Source: Linanthus parryae (lineage: Eukaryota > Streptophyta > Magnoliopsida > Ericales > Polemoniaceae). Taken from it: DNA of 64,000 bases. The notes below the pieces were generated by a model. That model ran no database searches. It was not told where the DNA came from and saw only the letters and a program-made list of their open reading frames with translations. Shown here one piece after another: positions 23,703 through 34,868 of this stretch (position 1 is its first letter; every line of letters starts with the position of its first letter). The DNA lies in the NCBI GenBank assembly GCA_023055425.1, contig JALGPY010000004.1, positions 115,609,504-115,673,503 of the forward strand, given 5' to 3'. The position numbers were made by a program, and so were the translations under genes.

Positions 23703-25929
23703 TGAAGCAGGTGAGGTGGAGTTTTGAGATGAGCAAAGTTGTCGAGTAGGAAGGGGAGTTTTTTTAGCTTATTTGAAGAAGATGTGAATTTTTGTGATAG
23801 CAAAAGCTAGGGTAAGTTTGGTATTTAAATCGCCAAGAGGAGAGTTCCTCTTAGTGTTCTTCATCCTCAAGATCTCTAGAGATATGGGATGATGATAGTG
23901 TAACAGGGAATAATGGGGTAGATAGGAAGCTGATTGGTAAAGGTATGGGGAAGATCAAACGGGTTGCAGCAAATTGGGTGAAGGGGGTCGAGATTTTTCT
24001 TGGAAGCAAGAACAAAGATACTTACCGACGGCAAACCTTACCTTCGCCGGCAATAGGCAATGATGATCTAGGCCTAACATGGCGTGCACCAGTCCAGCCA
24101 AGCATCACCAAGTCAGCCGATGGAGAGATCGGCGATGATGTTTCAAGGTGATGCTGCAGTAAAGATTGCTATCTTCGATGGTCTTGGAGAAAGTGAGAAG
24201 GAAGGGGGAGAGCTCTAAATTTAGAGAGAGAAAAAAACGATCTCGTTTATTTACTTGGTGCTTTAGAGGGTTGTTTATTATGTTTATTAGTACACATATA
24301 TAAGAAAACTAGTTTATATATTCTAAACAAATTAGATTATATAAGTTAATACATAAATAATAAAATAGATAGTTAAAACGCAAACATATACCCACACTTT
24401 GATCATCATACAAACAACCCCCTCTTCAAATTCACATCATACAAGGCCTACCCCCAACGAGTAAATAGACACTTTTACACACCCTGATTCACAATCAAAA
24501 CCAACTCAGTTTCTTCTCTAACAAGACCCAATGTAAAATTTGTTCCCCCAAATCACACCACAAACCACATGATTGTTCAAGAATTCAAGTGAAATTGATA
24601 GAAGGAAAGTCGCGACTGGAATTTAACACAAGGGTCTGGGGTGTTTACCCACTGAAATAGACGAAGAGGAGGCGGCGGCGGTGATGGAGTCTCCGGCCTA
24701 ACTGTTGGGTTCGCCGAAATAGAAGGGGAGACGGACGCAGTGAGTGGCGGTGGTGGCGACGACGGCTGGGACGAGCAGAGGGGCGACGAACCGGCGGCGC
24801 AGGTTCGGCGGACCTGGTTTCGTCGGACCCGGGGTCTGCTTCGGCAAGCAGAACAAAGAGCAGAGAGAGTGGGATAGAGAGGCGGTTTTGGTGGCGAAAA
24901 TCTCTTCTCAGTACCGAGGGGGGTTTATATAGATGTTTGGGTGAGAATTCGAATTGAAAGTGAAATCCGACGAGTGATTTCAGGGCTTGATTTGGGGATG
25001 AAAAATTTGACAAAATTTATTGCTTGAACTGTGATATTTGATCCGTGGAGTGATTGGGGTGGAATCGGGACGGAAATTCGGACAAGGAGAAGGTCAAAAT
25101 TCGACATTGCCGTGGGGGTTTTCGCCGGAATTGTCTCTGCTCAAAATGGTAGGTTAAAGATGATGGTAGGAGGATGTGTAAGGTGTGGCGGGTGCACCAC
25201 TCTACGCGGTGATTCGCTACGCAACAATAATTTAAAAGTTACACTTTAGTACACGTTACACGACCCGCAACACTTCACCACTATTCTACCCATAACCAAC
25301 TACAAAGTGTCATAAAGAAAAACTTTCGAAAATAATAATAATAATAACAAAAATAATAGAAAAAAAATAATAATAAAGGAATTTACTTTTATAACTTCCG
25401 ACCATAAGCCCCGAATATTCGTTAAATGCCTAAAAATACCCCCTAAAATACCGGGGTATTACAGTTCTCGCAACAACTCAGTTCTTCATCTTTCATTTTA
25501 TAACTGTTATCGTAAGAGTTACTGAAACGTTAATGCAAGTTATCTTTACTTAGTTACTGGACATGTTCTTACCCCATTTTGTCGTCTGTTAAATGATGCG
25601 TCTGTCACATTTACTGTCACGATTCATTGTGGGGCCAGTAAATAGTTGGTTGCATTTTCTCGGGATCTTTTCTCATTGCATCCATTGCTACCTTTTTTTA
25701 TTAGTTGTTGAAATTTTCGTTTTCACACGTAAGCAAGCACTATAATCTATAGATAGTTTTCTAGCTGGTTTACCCATTTACAGTTTTGGTGAATAGTTTT
25801 GTAACATCCATTGGTTCCACCTCAAAACCGCATGACCTTGTATGTATATACCATTTTTGCCCAATGTCAGGGTACATTTATATGTTATTAGATCTAAACG
25901 AGACCAATTCAATAGTAGCTGTTTTCTCC

Positions 25930-25937
25930 TATAAAAA
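25930..25937 (+). promoter_or_regulatory. TATA box of the duplicate MFT-like pseudogene
   Basis: TATAAAAA is followed by CTTCCTCAGTTGG, matching 9940-9960 upstream of the intact gene. A run of about 17 C (25984-26000) lies between it and the ATG at 26008, replacing the shorter C-rich leader of the intact copy. Confidence 0.6.
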
Positions 25938-26007
25938 CTTCCTCAGTTGGCCCATATCTTCATCTGATCCACCCTCTCTTCTCCCCCCCCCCCCCCCCCA
26001 CCCCCAA

Positions 26008-27330
26008 ATGGCTGCTTCAAGCAATTCCCTAATTTTGAGTAAGATCATAGGTGATGTTGTGAACATGATAGTCCCTAGCAACACCATGCATGTTTACTAT
26101 GGGGGCAAATATGAAATGAGTGGGAGTGTTGTCCCGCCTTCAATCGCGATGGATCCCCCTAGCATCAGGATTTCTGGGGATTCTCGCGAGCTCTTCACTT
26201 TGGTTTGTCTCCAAGTTTACTTTCTAGAATTCACTTAATTTTATAATCTCTTACATTTAGTTTTCTTCTTTGAGGCTTTTTCTCAGCATTGCCTGCTTCT
26301 CATGAATAGTTTAATGTCTCTCTCAGGTTTTGACAAATCCTGATGCTCCAAGTCCAAGTGAGTCCTCCATGCGTGAATGGGTGCACTGGTTAGTCTTGCT
26401 TTTATCTCTAGTGGTTATGTCTTTCATATGTTTTTCTCCATTTTAATGTCCTTCGAGTCTTGAACTATCATGGAATTTTCATTTGCTTCACTTTCATGAT
26501 AGTCTCTAACATTCCTGGTGGAAGCGGTCCCCTTGAAGGTAAAATCCCTTTGTGTCTTCAGTCTGTTATGCATGTATACATTTTATGGAAATAGTTCTTT
26601 ATAGTCACAACCATGAATTTCAAGATTCTTATATGTCACTGTCTGCAATAATAGTTCTTTAGAGACTTTGTGCAGCAATACAAAAAATTTACTACCGATG
26701 AGAGCTACTGAAAAGTTATACAATTATTTATTTCCTTTAGTAACATTTTCTTACCTTGTGTCGTCATCTTTGGTGTTATAATTTCTCAATCTTGGAAACA
26801 TTTGCAAAAGACATGTGTTATGTTTGTTGGTATAGCCATTCACTTTGGTTATAGTTTGTCGTCATTCACTTGGCACTCTAGTTTAAAATTTCTTATGATT
26901 CGTAAGCCATGCATTAAGATTTTATCTCAGTGAATGGTTTTGTAAGAATCCTTAGGGGTTCCACCTCAAAATTGATGATGAGGGGAGTAAATCAAAATCT
27001 TATTTTGTACATTTTTTTTTTGTATTTGTCCGATGAGGGGTTCCTCAACAGGTTTGTTACTTTCAGGTACTGAAGTGCTGCCATACATGCCTCCAAGCCC
27101 ATGAATTGGGATTCACCGCTGTATTTTCATTCTGTCTAGGTAGCAGAACAACCTTGTGGAGGTGGAGGAGCCTGCTCGAGTTAATTTAAGCACCCGTGCG
27201 TAAGCACACGAGTTGAACTTGGGTGTGCATGTGGTTGTTGTGTACTTCAATTGCGGTAAGGACGCACTGAAACGCATACGCAATGGTTGCGTGGAAACCA
27301 GTTAAGTATGTTGGAGGGTAAAAAAGTAGA
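26008..27330 (+). pseudogene. MFT-like duplicate, inactivated
   Basis: This is the second-unit copy of the intact gene. Exon 1 (26008-26202, 195 nt) is open and close to the intact copy. Exon 2 (26327-26388, 62 nt) is in frame, but the pocket motif DPDAP has become NPDAP. Exon 3 (26498-26538, 41 nt) has lost its acceptor (CAG to CAT at 26495-26497). Exon 4 starts at 27067 after a good CAG and has a stop where the GIHR-region Cys codon was (TGA near 27102), with further stops later. The damage is limited, so it died fairly recently. A transcript might still be made from the kept promoter. Confidence 0.9.
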
Positions 27331-27990
27331 GGGGTTGTGGGCTCAGTTTCGTTCAATTTAATAAGCCCTTGTGTTTGTCCAGAGTGTTCTCATGGTTTTC
27401 GCTAGTCAGTTTCGTACTGTGACTTTTTGCTATGTGTGTTTCTGAATATATTACATGTTGGTGATCGTGCGTTGATAATGTGTAGTATTTAGGTACTAGT
27501 CTTTAATAAGACATGTATGTGAAATAAATAATACATGTTATGTCATACTTTTTGGTGTTGTAAGATGTTGAACATAAGCTTAGTGACTAACTAGTGTTAC
27601 ATGTGTTTTTGGTGTTGTAGGATTTTGAAGCATAATATTAGTGACTAACTAGTGTAAATAAAGGATTGTTCTGATCATGAGTGTACTTGGTTTGTTTATT
27701 TTATTATTATTATTTTGGCAATACATGGTTGAGGATGACCACACGTTAAAAAAAACCCCAAAAAGTTGTCAACCCAAAGTTGTCATTAATTAGCTCAATG
27801 GATGGCTCGCTCAGACCACTCTCTAAGCTAGGAGAGAAATTTGCTGGCCACTCTTTTTTCTGAGGATAAGTGCAATTTTAGTCCAGCTAACTTGTTTGCA
27901 ATCTTCTAATGCCATCTCCCATGTGCATAGATACCATATCACGGCAGAGAAGGAGAGTTTTCCTCTGAGAGCGCACCCGAGGAGGATTAA
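27331..27990. other. Downstream duplicate region, no gene
   Basis: It matches the 3' flank of the intact gene (11340-11520 and 12005-12050), including a doubled unit of about 70 bp ending GTGACTAACTAGTG at 27540-27660. The match to unit 1 stops near 27700, and other DNA begins. Confidence 0.6.
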
Positions 27991-28239
27991 GTGGCTTCTT
28001 CTCGACCAGCCAGGCGTGTACGACAATTTTGTGCTCCACCAGAACATTTGGCTTTTTACACCAATCGTTGTAATCCCCGTATCTTGGTGGTGGATCGAGA
28101 GAGGCTGCTCTCACTCTGCCAAGTATCCTTTGAAAAACCACTCCGGTTTAAATCTTTCTCTCATGCTAGGAGGATGCTCGATTTGGTAATCGAACACAAT
28201 GGTGGAATGGAGAAAACATCCACCCGTCTCATCCAAAAC

Positions 28240-28845
28240 TGCAACAACCCCCTTATCCGGCTCGGACAAGACCGGGAGGGCGATGCTATAAGTAACGGCG
28301 GAAATCAAAAGCATAACATCCCAAAATATTTATTTATTACATAACACAAAAGTTTCTAGATATTACACAAGCGTTTCTGAAACTACTACATTATTCTTAA
28401 CTAACCAAAACTAGATTCTACTCAAGGTGAAATCCAACTACGTGAGTCTCGTTCCCCAGCTACACCAGTCTTCAGCTCCTAAACCTGCGGTGGGAAGAAA
28501 ACAGGAACCGCAGTTTTCAAAGTCAGCATGGAAATACTGAGTAAGTGACACCCAAGCTTGTAAAACAGAAGACGAAGCATAACTTTATTTTTACAATAAA
28601 TATACGGAGGAAATAAAACTGTAAATTTGCAAAGTAAATCAGGAACTCAAATGTAACTGTAAAACTGTAAGAAGTGAACCTGATGCATCCAGTAAAAACA
28701 CTTATAAATTTCTCTTTCTTTGATCTTCTTTTCTCAACTTTCAAACGGGGAGAATTAGTCCCAGTCTCTTTCTTCTTCTCTTTCTTAAATATCCATATCT
28801 CAGAAGTATTATTAACTTTGTTGACACGGGGAAGAATCTACTAAC
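28240..28845 (-). mobile_element. Truncated 3' LTR of the gag-only array
   Basis: It matches 30566-31180 of the middle LTR, then stops at GAATCTACTAACTC and continues directly as internal sequence (ATTCTTCGAAAATACGAG, as at 33149). About 1.65 kb of LTR and about 320 bp of internal 3' region are deleted. The two parent sequences share a few bases (ACTAA/AACTAA) at the join. Confidence 0.88.
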
Positions 28846-28879
28846 TCATTCTTCGAAAATACGAGCCCTTAGTACCTGA

Positions 28880-30095
28880 TCAAGTAGGTTTTTAACCCGA
28901 AGTTGACTGCTCATAGTTATGGAAATCTCCTGTGCCAACTCCGTACTCAGCTTCTGCCTCAGTCTTTGTCAACACCGCAATTCTTCCTACATTGGTATTT
29001 TGAGCTCCTGCTCCTCCTGCCCCATTATTGTTGTTCATCTTGTATCCAGCATTATTGTTTCCAGTCCTGGGTTGAGCTCCATTCTGTCCTGTATTTCCTG
29101 GGTTTTAGTTCTGCTGCCTTCCGTATCCATTGCCTCCATTGTTCAGACGGTTCCCATTCGGCTGGCGGTTTCCCTGGTAGTTGTTCTGTTGTGGTCCTCC
29201 AAAGTTGCCTCCTTGGATTATTGGCTGATTCCCGACTGGTGTTCGTCGACATTCGTAAGAGCGGTGTCCCCTCTTTCCACAATTGATGCATGTGACTACG
29301 TTTCCTTCACAATCCGCTCCAGGGTGGTTTCGTGGGCACTTTTTGCAGTAATGACGGCGAATTGGCTGAGTTTCAACATCCTGCTCACTGCCTCGGTTTT
29401 TCTCATGGTTACTTCCTCCATTTCTAGGCTTGCCCTTTGCAGAGTTGGTTTTTTTTCCTCCTGTTTCTTCTAGCTTACGTTACTTGCGTTTCTCTTCTTG
29501 GGTGACACGAACCCGATAGATGTCAGCAGCTCTGTCGTAGGCTTCATGGAGAGTAGAATAGGTTCTACATAACAGAGACTCCTGTAGTCTTTCGTGCAGC
29601 CCAGCGATGAATTTAGAGACCTTGGAATCCTCGTCAGGTACCATGTTGCCTACAAACCTCGTCAACTCAGTAAATTTCCGGAAGTACAGTCACTAAATCG
29701 TTTCCTTGATGTAGGTTCTGGAATTCTAGTTCCTTGCTCCTTTTCACATGGTGAGGGTAGAAGCGAGCTCTCAGCGCGGATTGAATGGATTCCCAGTTAA
29801 ATTTCGGGTCGGCTAGCAGAGTTTCTCGTGCATTCCTCCACCAAAGATGCGCTTCGCTTTTTAAGTAAAAGACGGCACAGTTGACTTTCCGGTCATCAGG
29901 ACATTCTACGGTCTCAAGGATTTTATCCATTTCTATAATCCAATCTTCTAATTCCACAGGATCCTCTTTTCCCGTAAAATCCATTGGCTTCATATCTGCC
30001 ACTTGCTTGACCCAGTTAGTCCCTGTCTGTCCTCCATTATTCATCATCTGTGTCATTTGCGCGAAGAATTGCTCCATGGTGATGTTCTCAGCCAT
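28880..30095 (-). pseudogene. gag, left array copy (frameshifted)
   Basis: Minus-strand gag starting at 30095 (MAENITMEQFFAQM). The capsid region includes [11 protein letters not shown] and LWWRNARETLLAD. A 2-base loss near 29690 (GTACAGTC for GTACTCAGTC in the other copy) shifts the frame. Two zinc knuckles lie near 29360-29250. A TAA after EEKRK near 29480 and a stop near 29107 are shared with the right copy, so they predate the duplication. It is non-functional. Confidence 0.85.
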
Positions 30096-30551
30096 CTGTT
30101 CCTGTCAAACTTTCCCTAAGTAATATCGTAACGGTCTATCAGTCTCATCCTACGGTATTCCGGTTTATGGTCTGGAAATCTCAACAACTTTCTCATGATT
30201 TCATAATTAGTAATGCCTCTAACACATAGCACACATCACATAGCAATTTTACAGCAACACATATAACTCATATCAGCAACTATAACCCTTCTTTGCAGAG
30301 CAAGCAGGAATCAAACTCTATTTCCATCCTTATTCTCATCATGAAAGTAACAACTATCTATAATCATTGAAATGAATCTCAAATCAAACCATATCACATA
30401 AAACTCAACAATCTCAAAGCAGGATGAGGTTGGCTGGAATAATCAAAACTTATCCTTAGGCTACCCATAACCCCAACGGCTTTTTCCAATTTTAATTATC
30501 TTTCCCTACGTTCGTTTTAAGTTACCCTACAGGTTTTATACTGGAACGAAC

Positions 30552-30563
30552 GCTCTGATACCA
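30552..30563 (-). other. Primer-binding site, left internal region
   Basis: TGGTATCAGAGC on the minus strand, two bases after the LTR end. It matches the 3' end of plant initiator-Met tRNA, the primer used by most plant LTR retrotransposons. Confidence 0.9.
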
Positions 30564-30565
30564 CC

Positions 30566-31950
30566 TGCAACAACCCCCTCATCCGGCTCGGACAAGACCG
30601 GGAGGGCGATGCTATAAGTAACGGCGGAAATCAAAAGCATAACATCCCAAAATATTTATTTATTACATAACACAAAAGTTTCTAGATATTACACAAGCGT
30701 TTCTGAAACTACTACATTATTCTTAACTAACCAAAACTAGATTATACTCAAGGTGAAATCCAACTATGTGAGTCTCGTTCCCCAGCTACACCAGTCTTCA
30801 GCTCCTAAACCTGCGGTGGGAAGAATACAGGAACCGCAGTTTTCAAAGTCAGCATGGAAATACTGAGTAAGTGACACCCAAGCTTGTAAAACAGAAGACG
30901 AAGCATAACTTTCTTTTTACAATAAATATACGGAGGAAATAAAACTGTAAATTTGCAAAGTAAATCAGGAACTCAAATGTAACTGTAAAACTGTAAGAAG
31001 TGAACCTGATGCATCCAGTAAAAACACTTATAAATTTCTCTTTCTTTGATCTTCTTTTCTCAACTTTCAAACGGGGAGAATTAGTCCCAATCTCTTTCTT
31101 CTTCTCTTTCTTAAATATCCATATCTCAGAAAAACCGTATTATTAACTTTGTTGACACGGGGAAGAATCTACTAACTCTACGCATCCAAGACCTTAAGTG
31201 CCGGCACCCCCCTAAGACTTCTTGCGGCCAGAGAGGTGAGTACATGGAGCGACCCGGCAGGTTGCGACCGGGTTAAAATAAAAACGGGTCGAGAGAACGA
31301 AGCCAACACGACCAATCTAATCACAGGCCGAGTGAACAAAGTCAACACGGCAATAATACGCTTCTCCCGTACAATTCTTTCCACTTTACATTAATTACGC
31401 ATTATTATTATTTCTCGTTGACAATATCAAACAAAACAACTTCTTGAAAACGCAGGAAAATCTGAGATAAACATGTAAATAAATAAAAAATACTTTTCGA
31501 GACAACTATTAAAATCAACTTGAGACACGAAAGGAGCTTGGCACGCAAGGCTTGGCATGTTCACTTACCTTACTTTCCGTAGCAAAAGCACGTCCTAGCA
31601 GTGGCTCGGGCCTACAAAGACGTCACCTAGGCCAAAAATGGCCGGAAACCGTGAAGTTATGAGTCGGGTCGAAGTCTCGAGTCGGAGTCGCCGGAGTGGA
31701 AGCTCACCCGCCGGATTTAATGGCTTCTTGGCCAATTCTGAGCTTACTGCTGACTTAGTCGGGGCTTTAGGAGTCCACTGGAAGCAAGGGAGAGGTTGGG
31801 TGTTGCTGCTGCACTTGGCCGGAGTTTTTGGCCGGCTTTAATGGAGGTCGGGGTGGCGGGTGACCTCTGCTACTACTGCTGCTGCTACTACTTGGGTTCT
31901 GGAACCTCTTTTGATTGGAAAGAGAGTGAAACAGGGGCAGAGAGGTGAGT

Positions 31951-31991
<41 letters not shown>

Positions 31992-32824
31992 GGAAGTGGT
32001 GGTGGGTTTACTACGCTGCCGGCGAGGGTGGCGGCTATGGAGCTGCAAATGGTTGATCCTACTTCTGTTGCTGCCTCCGGTTACTCCTTGTGGCAGAGGT
32101 TTCAAGTGAGAAAGAGAGAGATTCAGTTGGTGGCCGTGGGTTTACACTTTCGGGTTTTTGGCCGCCGATGAAGATGGCAGTTGTGGTGTATGTTGGATGC
32201 TGCCACCACTGCTCCGCTTCTGCTGTTGTTGTCTTCAGAACAGAGGGTGAGAGAGAGGGAGCTGAGAGATGAAAGTGGTGGTGGTAGGTTTGCCGAATGC
32301 TGCAACGATGGTGGTGATGATGATGTTGACGGTGATGAAGGTGGTGGCGTTGGAGGTGGAGTTGTAGGGCTGCTGCTGCTGGTGGCTGGTGAGGGCCTTA
32401 AATAGTGTAGGTTACTTGGTGGCCAAGTAGTAGAAGGCGGTGGGAAGCCTCCCGAAGGTGTTGGGGCGGTTTGAAGTTTTGAGGGCGGTGAAACTTTTGT
32501 TTTGCCGTGAAAAAAAATTTTGAAATGGATGAGTGAGAGGGAGGAGTTGTAGTGTGTAGGTGGAGTACTATTACTTATAGTGATTGGGTGTGATAAGCAC
32601 ACCTACTTTCGCGGTGGTCGGGTACGCATTTAAAACTAGGATTTTAACTAAACTTTTACGAAACGTTAACTTATTAATTCACGATTGTTAATCTAATATT
32701 ATTCTAAAATTTTCTACAAACAAAACTCGAAAATTTATTCTAATATTATTTTTCCAATAAAAATTATTATTATTATGCTTCTTTAATGACTATTTTACCC
32801 CTACGGATTAAACGGGGTATTACA
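30566..32824 (-). mobile_element. Middle LTR of the gag-only array
   Basis: 2,259 bp; on the minus strand it starts TGTAATACCCCG and ends GGGGTTGTTGCA. It serves as 3' LTR for the right unit and 5' LTR for the left unit. The block at 31185-31270 is shared with the other gypsy LTRs in the window. It contains GA/CT tracts (31956-31990) and low-complexity frames, none credible as genes. Confidence 0.92.
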
Positions 32825-33202
32825 TCCCTCCCTCCTTACACAAAGCTTCGTCCTCGAAGCTAAAATCAGGCAACTACTCATGATACTCAGATAATCTAAC
32901 AAACAACTATCTAACATAATTTATGTCACATGGCTGGAAAGTAATTTCACGTAACAAATAATAGAAAATAGCCATTTTAAGATATACGTAATGCAACACG
33001 TAACACCAAATAAGGTCGTGGTCACATCTATCTAATTAAGTGGTCTTAGTCTCATTCGAGTTCTAAGTCTCAAAGCTAAGCACGTCTCAAGGGTACTAAG
33101 AACGTAGCACTACTTATCAAAAGGTTGTCATCTCTAGAACTTAACTAATTCTTCGAAAATACGAGACCTTAGTACCTGATCAAGTAGGTTGTTAACCCGA
33201 AG

Positions 33203-34398
33203 TTGACTGCTCATAGTTATGGAAATCTCCTGTGCCAACTCCGTACTCAGCTTCTGCCTCAGTCTTTGTCAACACCGCAATTCTTCCTACATTGGTATTT
33301 TGAGCTCCTGCTCCTCCTGCCCCATTATTGTTGTTCATCTTGTATCCAGCATTATTGTTTCCAGTCCTGGGTTGAGCTCCATTCTGTCCTGTATTTCCTG
33401 GGTTTTAGTTCTGCTGCCTTCCGTATCCATTGCCTCCATTGTTCAGACGGTTCCCATTCGGCTGGCGGTTTCCCTGGTAGTTGTTCTGTTGTGGTCCTCC
33501 AAAGTTGCCTCCTTGGATTATTGGCTGATTCCCGACTGGTGTTCGTCGACATTCGAAAGAGCGGTGTCCCCTCTTTCCACAATTGATGCATGTGACTATA
33601 TTTCCTTCACAATCCGCTCCAGGGTGGTTTCGTGGGCACTTTTTGCAGTAATGACGGCGAATTGGCTGAGTTTCAACATCCTGCTCACTGCCTCGGTTTT
33701 TCTCATGGTTACTTCCTCCATTTCTAGGCTTGCCCTTTGCAGAGTTGGTTTTTTTTTCCTCCTGTTTCTTCTAGCTTACGTTACTTGCGTTTCTCTTCTT
33801 GGGTGACACGAACCCGATAGATGTCAGCAGCTCTGTCGTAGGCTTCATGGAGAGTAGAATAGGTTCTACATAACAGAGACTCCTGTAGTCTTTCGTGCAG
33901 CCCAGCGATGAATTTAGAGACCTTGGAATCCTCGTCAGGTACCATGTTGCCTACAAACCTCGTCAACTCAGTAAATTTCCGGAAGTACTCAGTCACTGAA
34001 TCGTTTCCTTGATGTAGGTTCTGGAATTCTAGTTCCTTGCTCCTTTTCACATGGTGAGGGTAGAAGCGAGCTCTCAGCGCGGATTGAATGGATTCCCAGT
34101 TAAATTTCGGGTCGGCTAGCAGAGTTTCTCGTGCATTCCTCCACCAAAGATGCGCTTCGCTTTTTAAGTAAAAGACGGCACAGTTGACTTTCCGATCATC
34201 AGGACATTCTACGGTCTCAAGGATTTTATCCATTTCTATAATCCAATCTTCTAATTCCACAGGATCCTCTTTTCCCGTAAAATCCATTGGCTTCATATCT
34301 GCCACTTGCTTGGCCCAGTTAGTCCCTGTCTGTCCTCCATTATTCATCATCTGTGTCATTTGCGCGAAGAATTGCTCCATGGTGATGTTCTCAGCCAT
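33203..34398 (-). pseudogene. gag, right array copy (longest open frame)
   Basis: A minus-strand frame of 205 codons from ATG 34398 covers the capsid region ([69 protein letters not shown]). It stops at TAA near 33781. Beyond, in another frame, are two zinc knuckles (CKKCPRNHPGADC and CINCGKRGHRSFEC, 33655-33550), then an Asn/Gly-rich tail ending GRIAVLTKTEAE near 33235. That phrase is exactly what precedes the protease in the full gypsy element at 48080, and here the frame ends with no protease. Gag packages RNA; such elements would depend on pol from a helper. The shift before the knuckles may be decay or a recoding site; decay is likelier. Confidence 0.88.
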
Positions 34399-34854
34399 CT
34401 GTTCCTGTCAAACTTTCCCTAAGTAATATCGTAACGGTCTATCAGTCTCATCCTACGGTATTCCGGGTTATGGTCTGGAAATCTCAACAACTTTCTCATG
34501 ATTTCATAATTAGTAATGCCTCTAACACATAGCACACATCACATAGCAATTTCACAGTAACACATATAACTCATGTCAGCAACTATAACCCTTCTTTGCA
34601 GAGCAAGCAGGAATCAAACTCTATTTCCATCCTTATTCTCATCATGAAAGTAACAACTATCTATAATCATTGAAATGAATCTCAAATCAAACCATATCAC
34701 ATAAAACTCAACAATCTCAAAGCAGGATGAGGTTGGCTGGAATAATCAAAACTTATCCTTAGGCTACCCATAACCCCAACGGCTTTTTCCAATTTTAATT
34801 ATCTTGCCCTACGTTCGTTTTAAGTTACCCTACAGGTTTTATACTGGAACGAAC

Positions 34855-34866
34855 GCTCTGATACCA
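34855..34866 (-). other. Primer-binding site, right internal region
   Basis: TGGTATCAGAGC on the minus strand two bases after the 5' LTR end, identical to the left unit. Confidence 0.9.
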
Positions 34867-34868
34867 CC

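Larger units (their letters stand above)
14336..23770 (-). mobile_element. L1-like LINE, nearly complete, split by a solo LTR
   Basis: On the minus strand: ORF1 (about 23702-21505), ORF2 endonuclease (21400-20619), then the solo LTR at 17594-20618, then ORF2 reverse transcriptase, zf-RVT and RNase H (17593-14505), and a short A-rich tail seen as a T-run at 14336-14352. Without the solo LTR the element is about 6.4 kb, a normal full-length plant L1-like size. The 5' end is not exact. Stops and frameshifts mean it is not active. Confidence 0.85.
13328..25463 (-). mobile_element. Solo LTR (Ty3/gypsy type) split by a nested LINE
   Basis: Read on the minus strand, the LTR begins TGTAATACCCCGG at 25463 and ends GATTGTTTCA at 13328. 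Flanks are GCTCT (13323-13327) and GTTCT (25464-25468), a 5-bp target duplication with one change. The intact paralogous site near 9484-9488 reads GTTCT and is uninterrupted, which fixes the insertion point. The segment 13800-13880 shares with the other LTRs here the block GACCTTAAGTGTCGGCACCCC. Without the LINE it would be roughly 2.7 kb. The right part (about 23.8-25.4 kb) has only low-complexity frames, such as the Arg-rich 24645-25013, and no gene. Confidence 0.8.

Noticed and set aside
28903..29473. Plus-strand frames of 127 and 184 codons (also at 33203-33806)
   Set aside because: Antisense of gag zinc-knuckle sequence in the gag-only array; identical in both copies for that reason.
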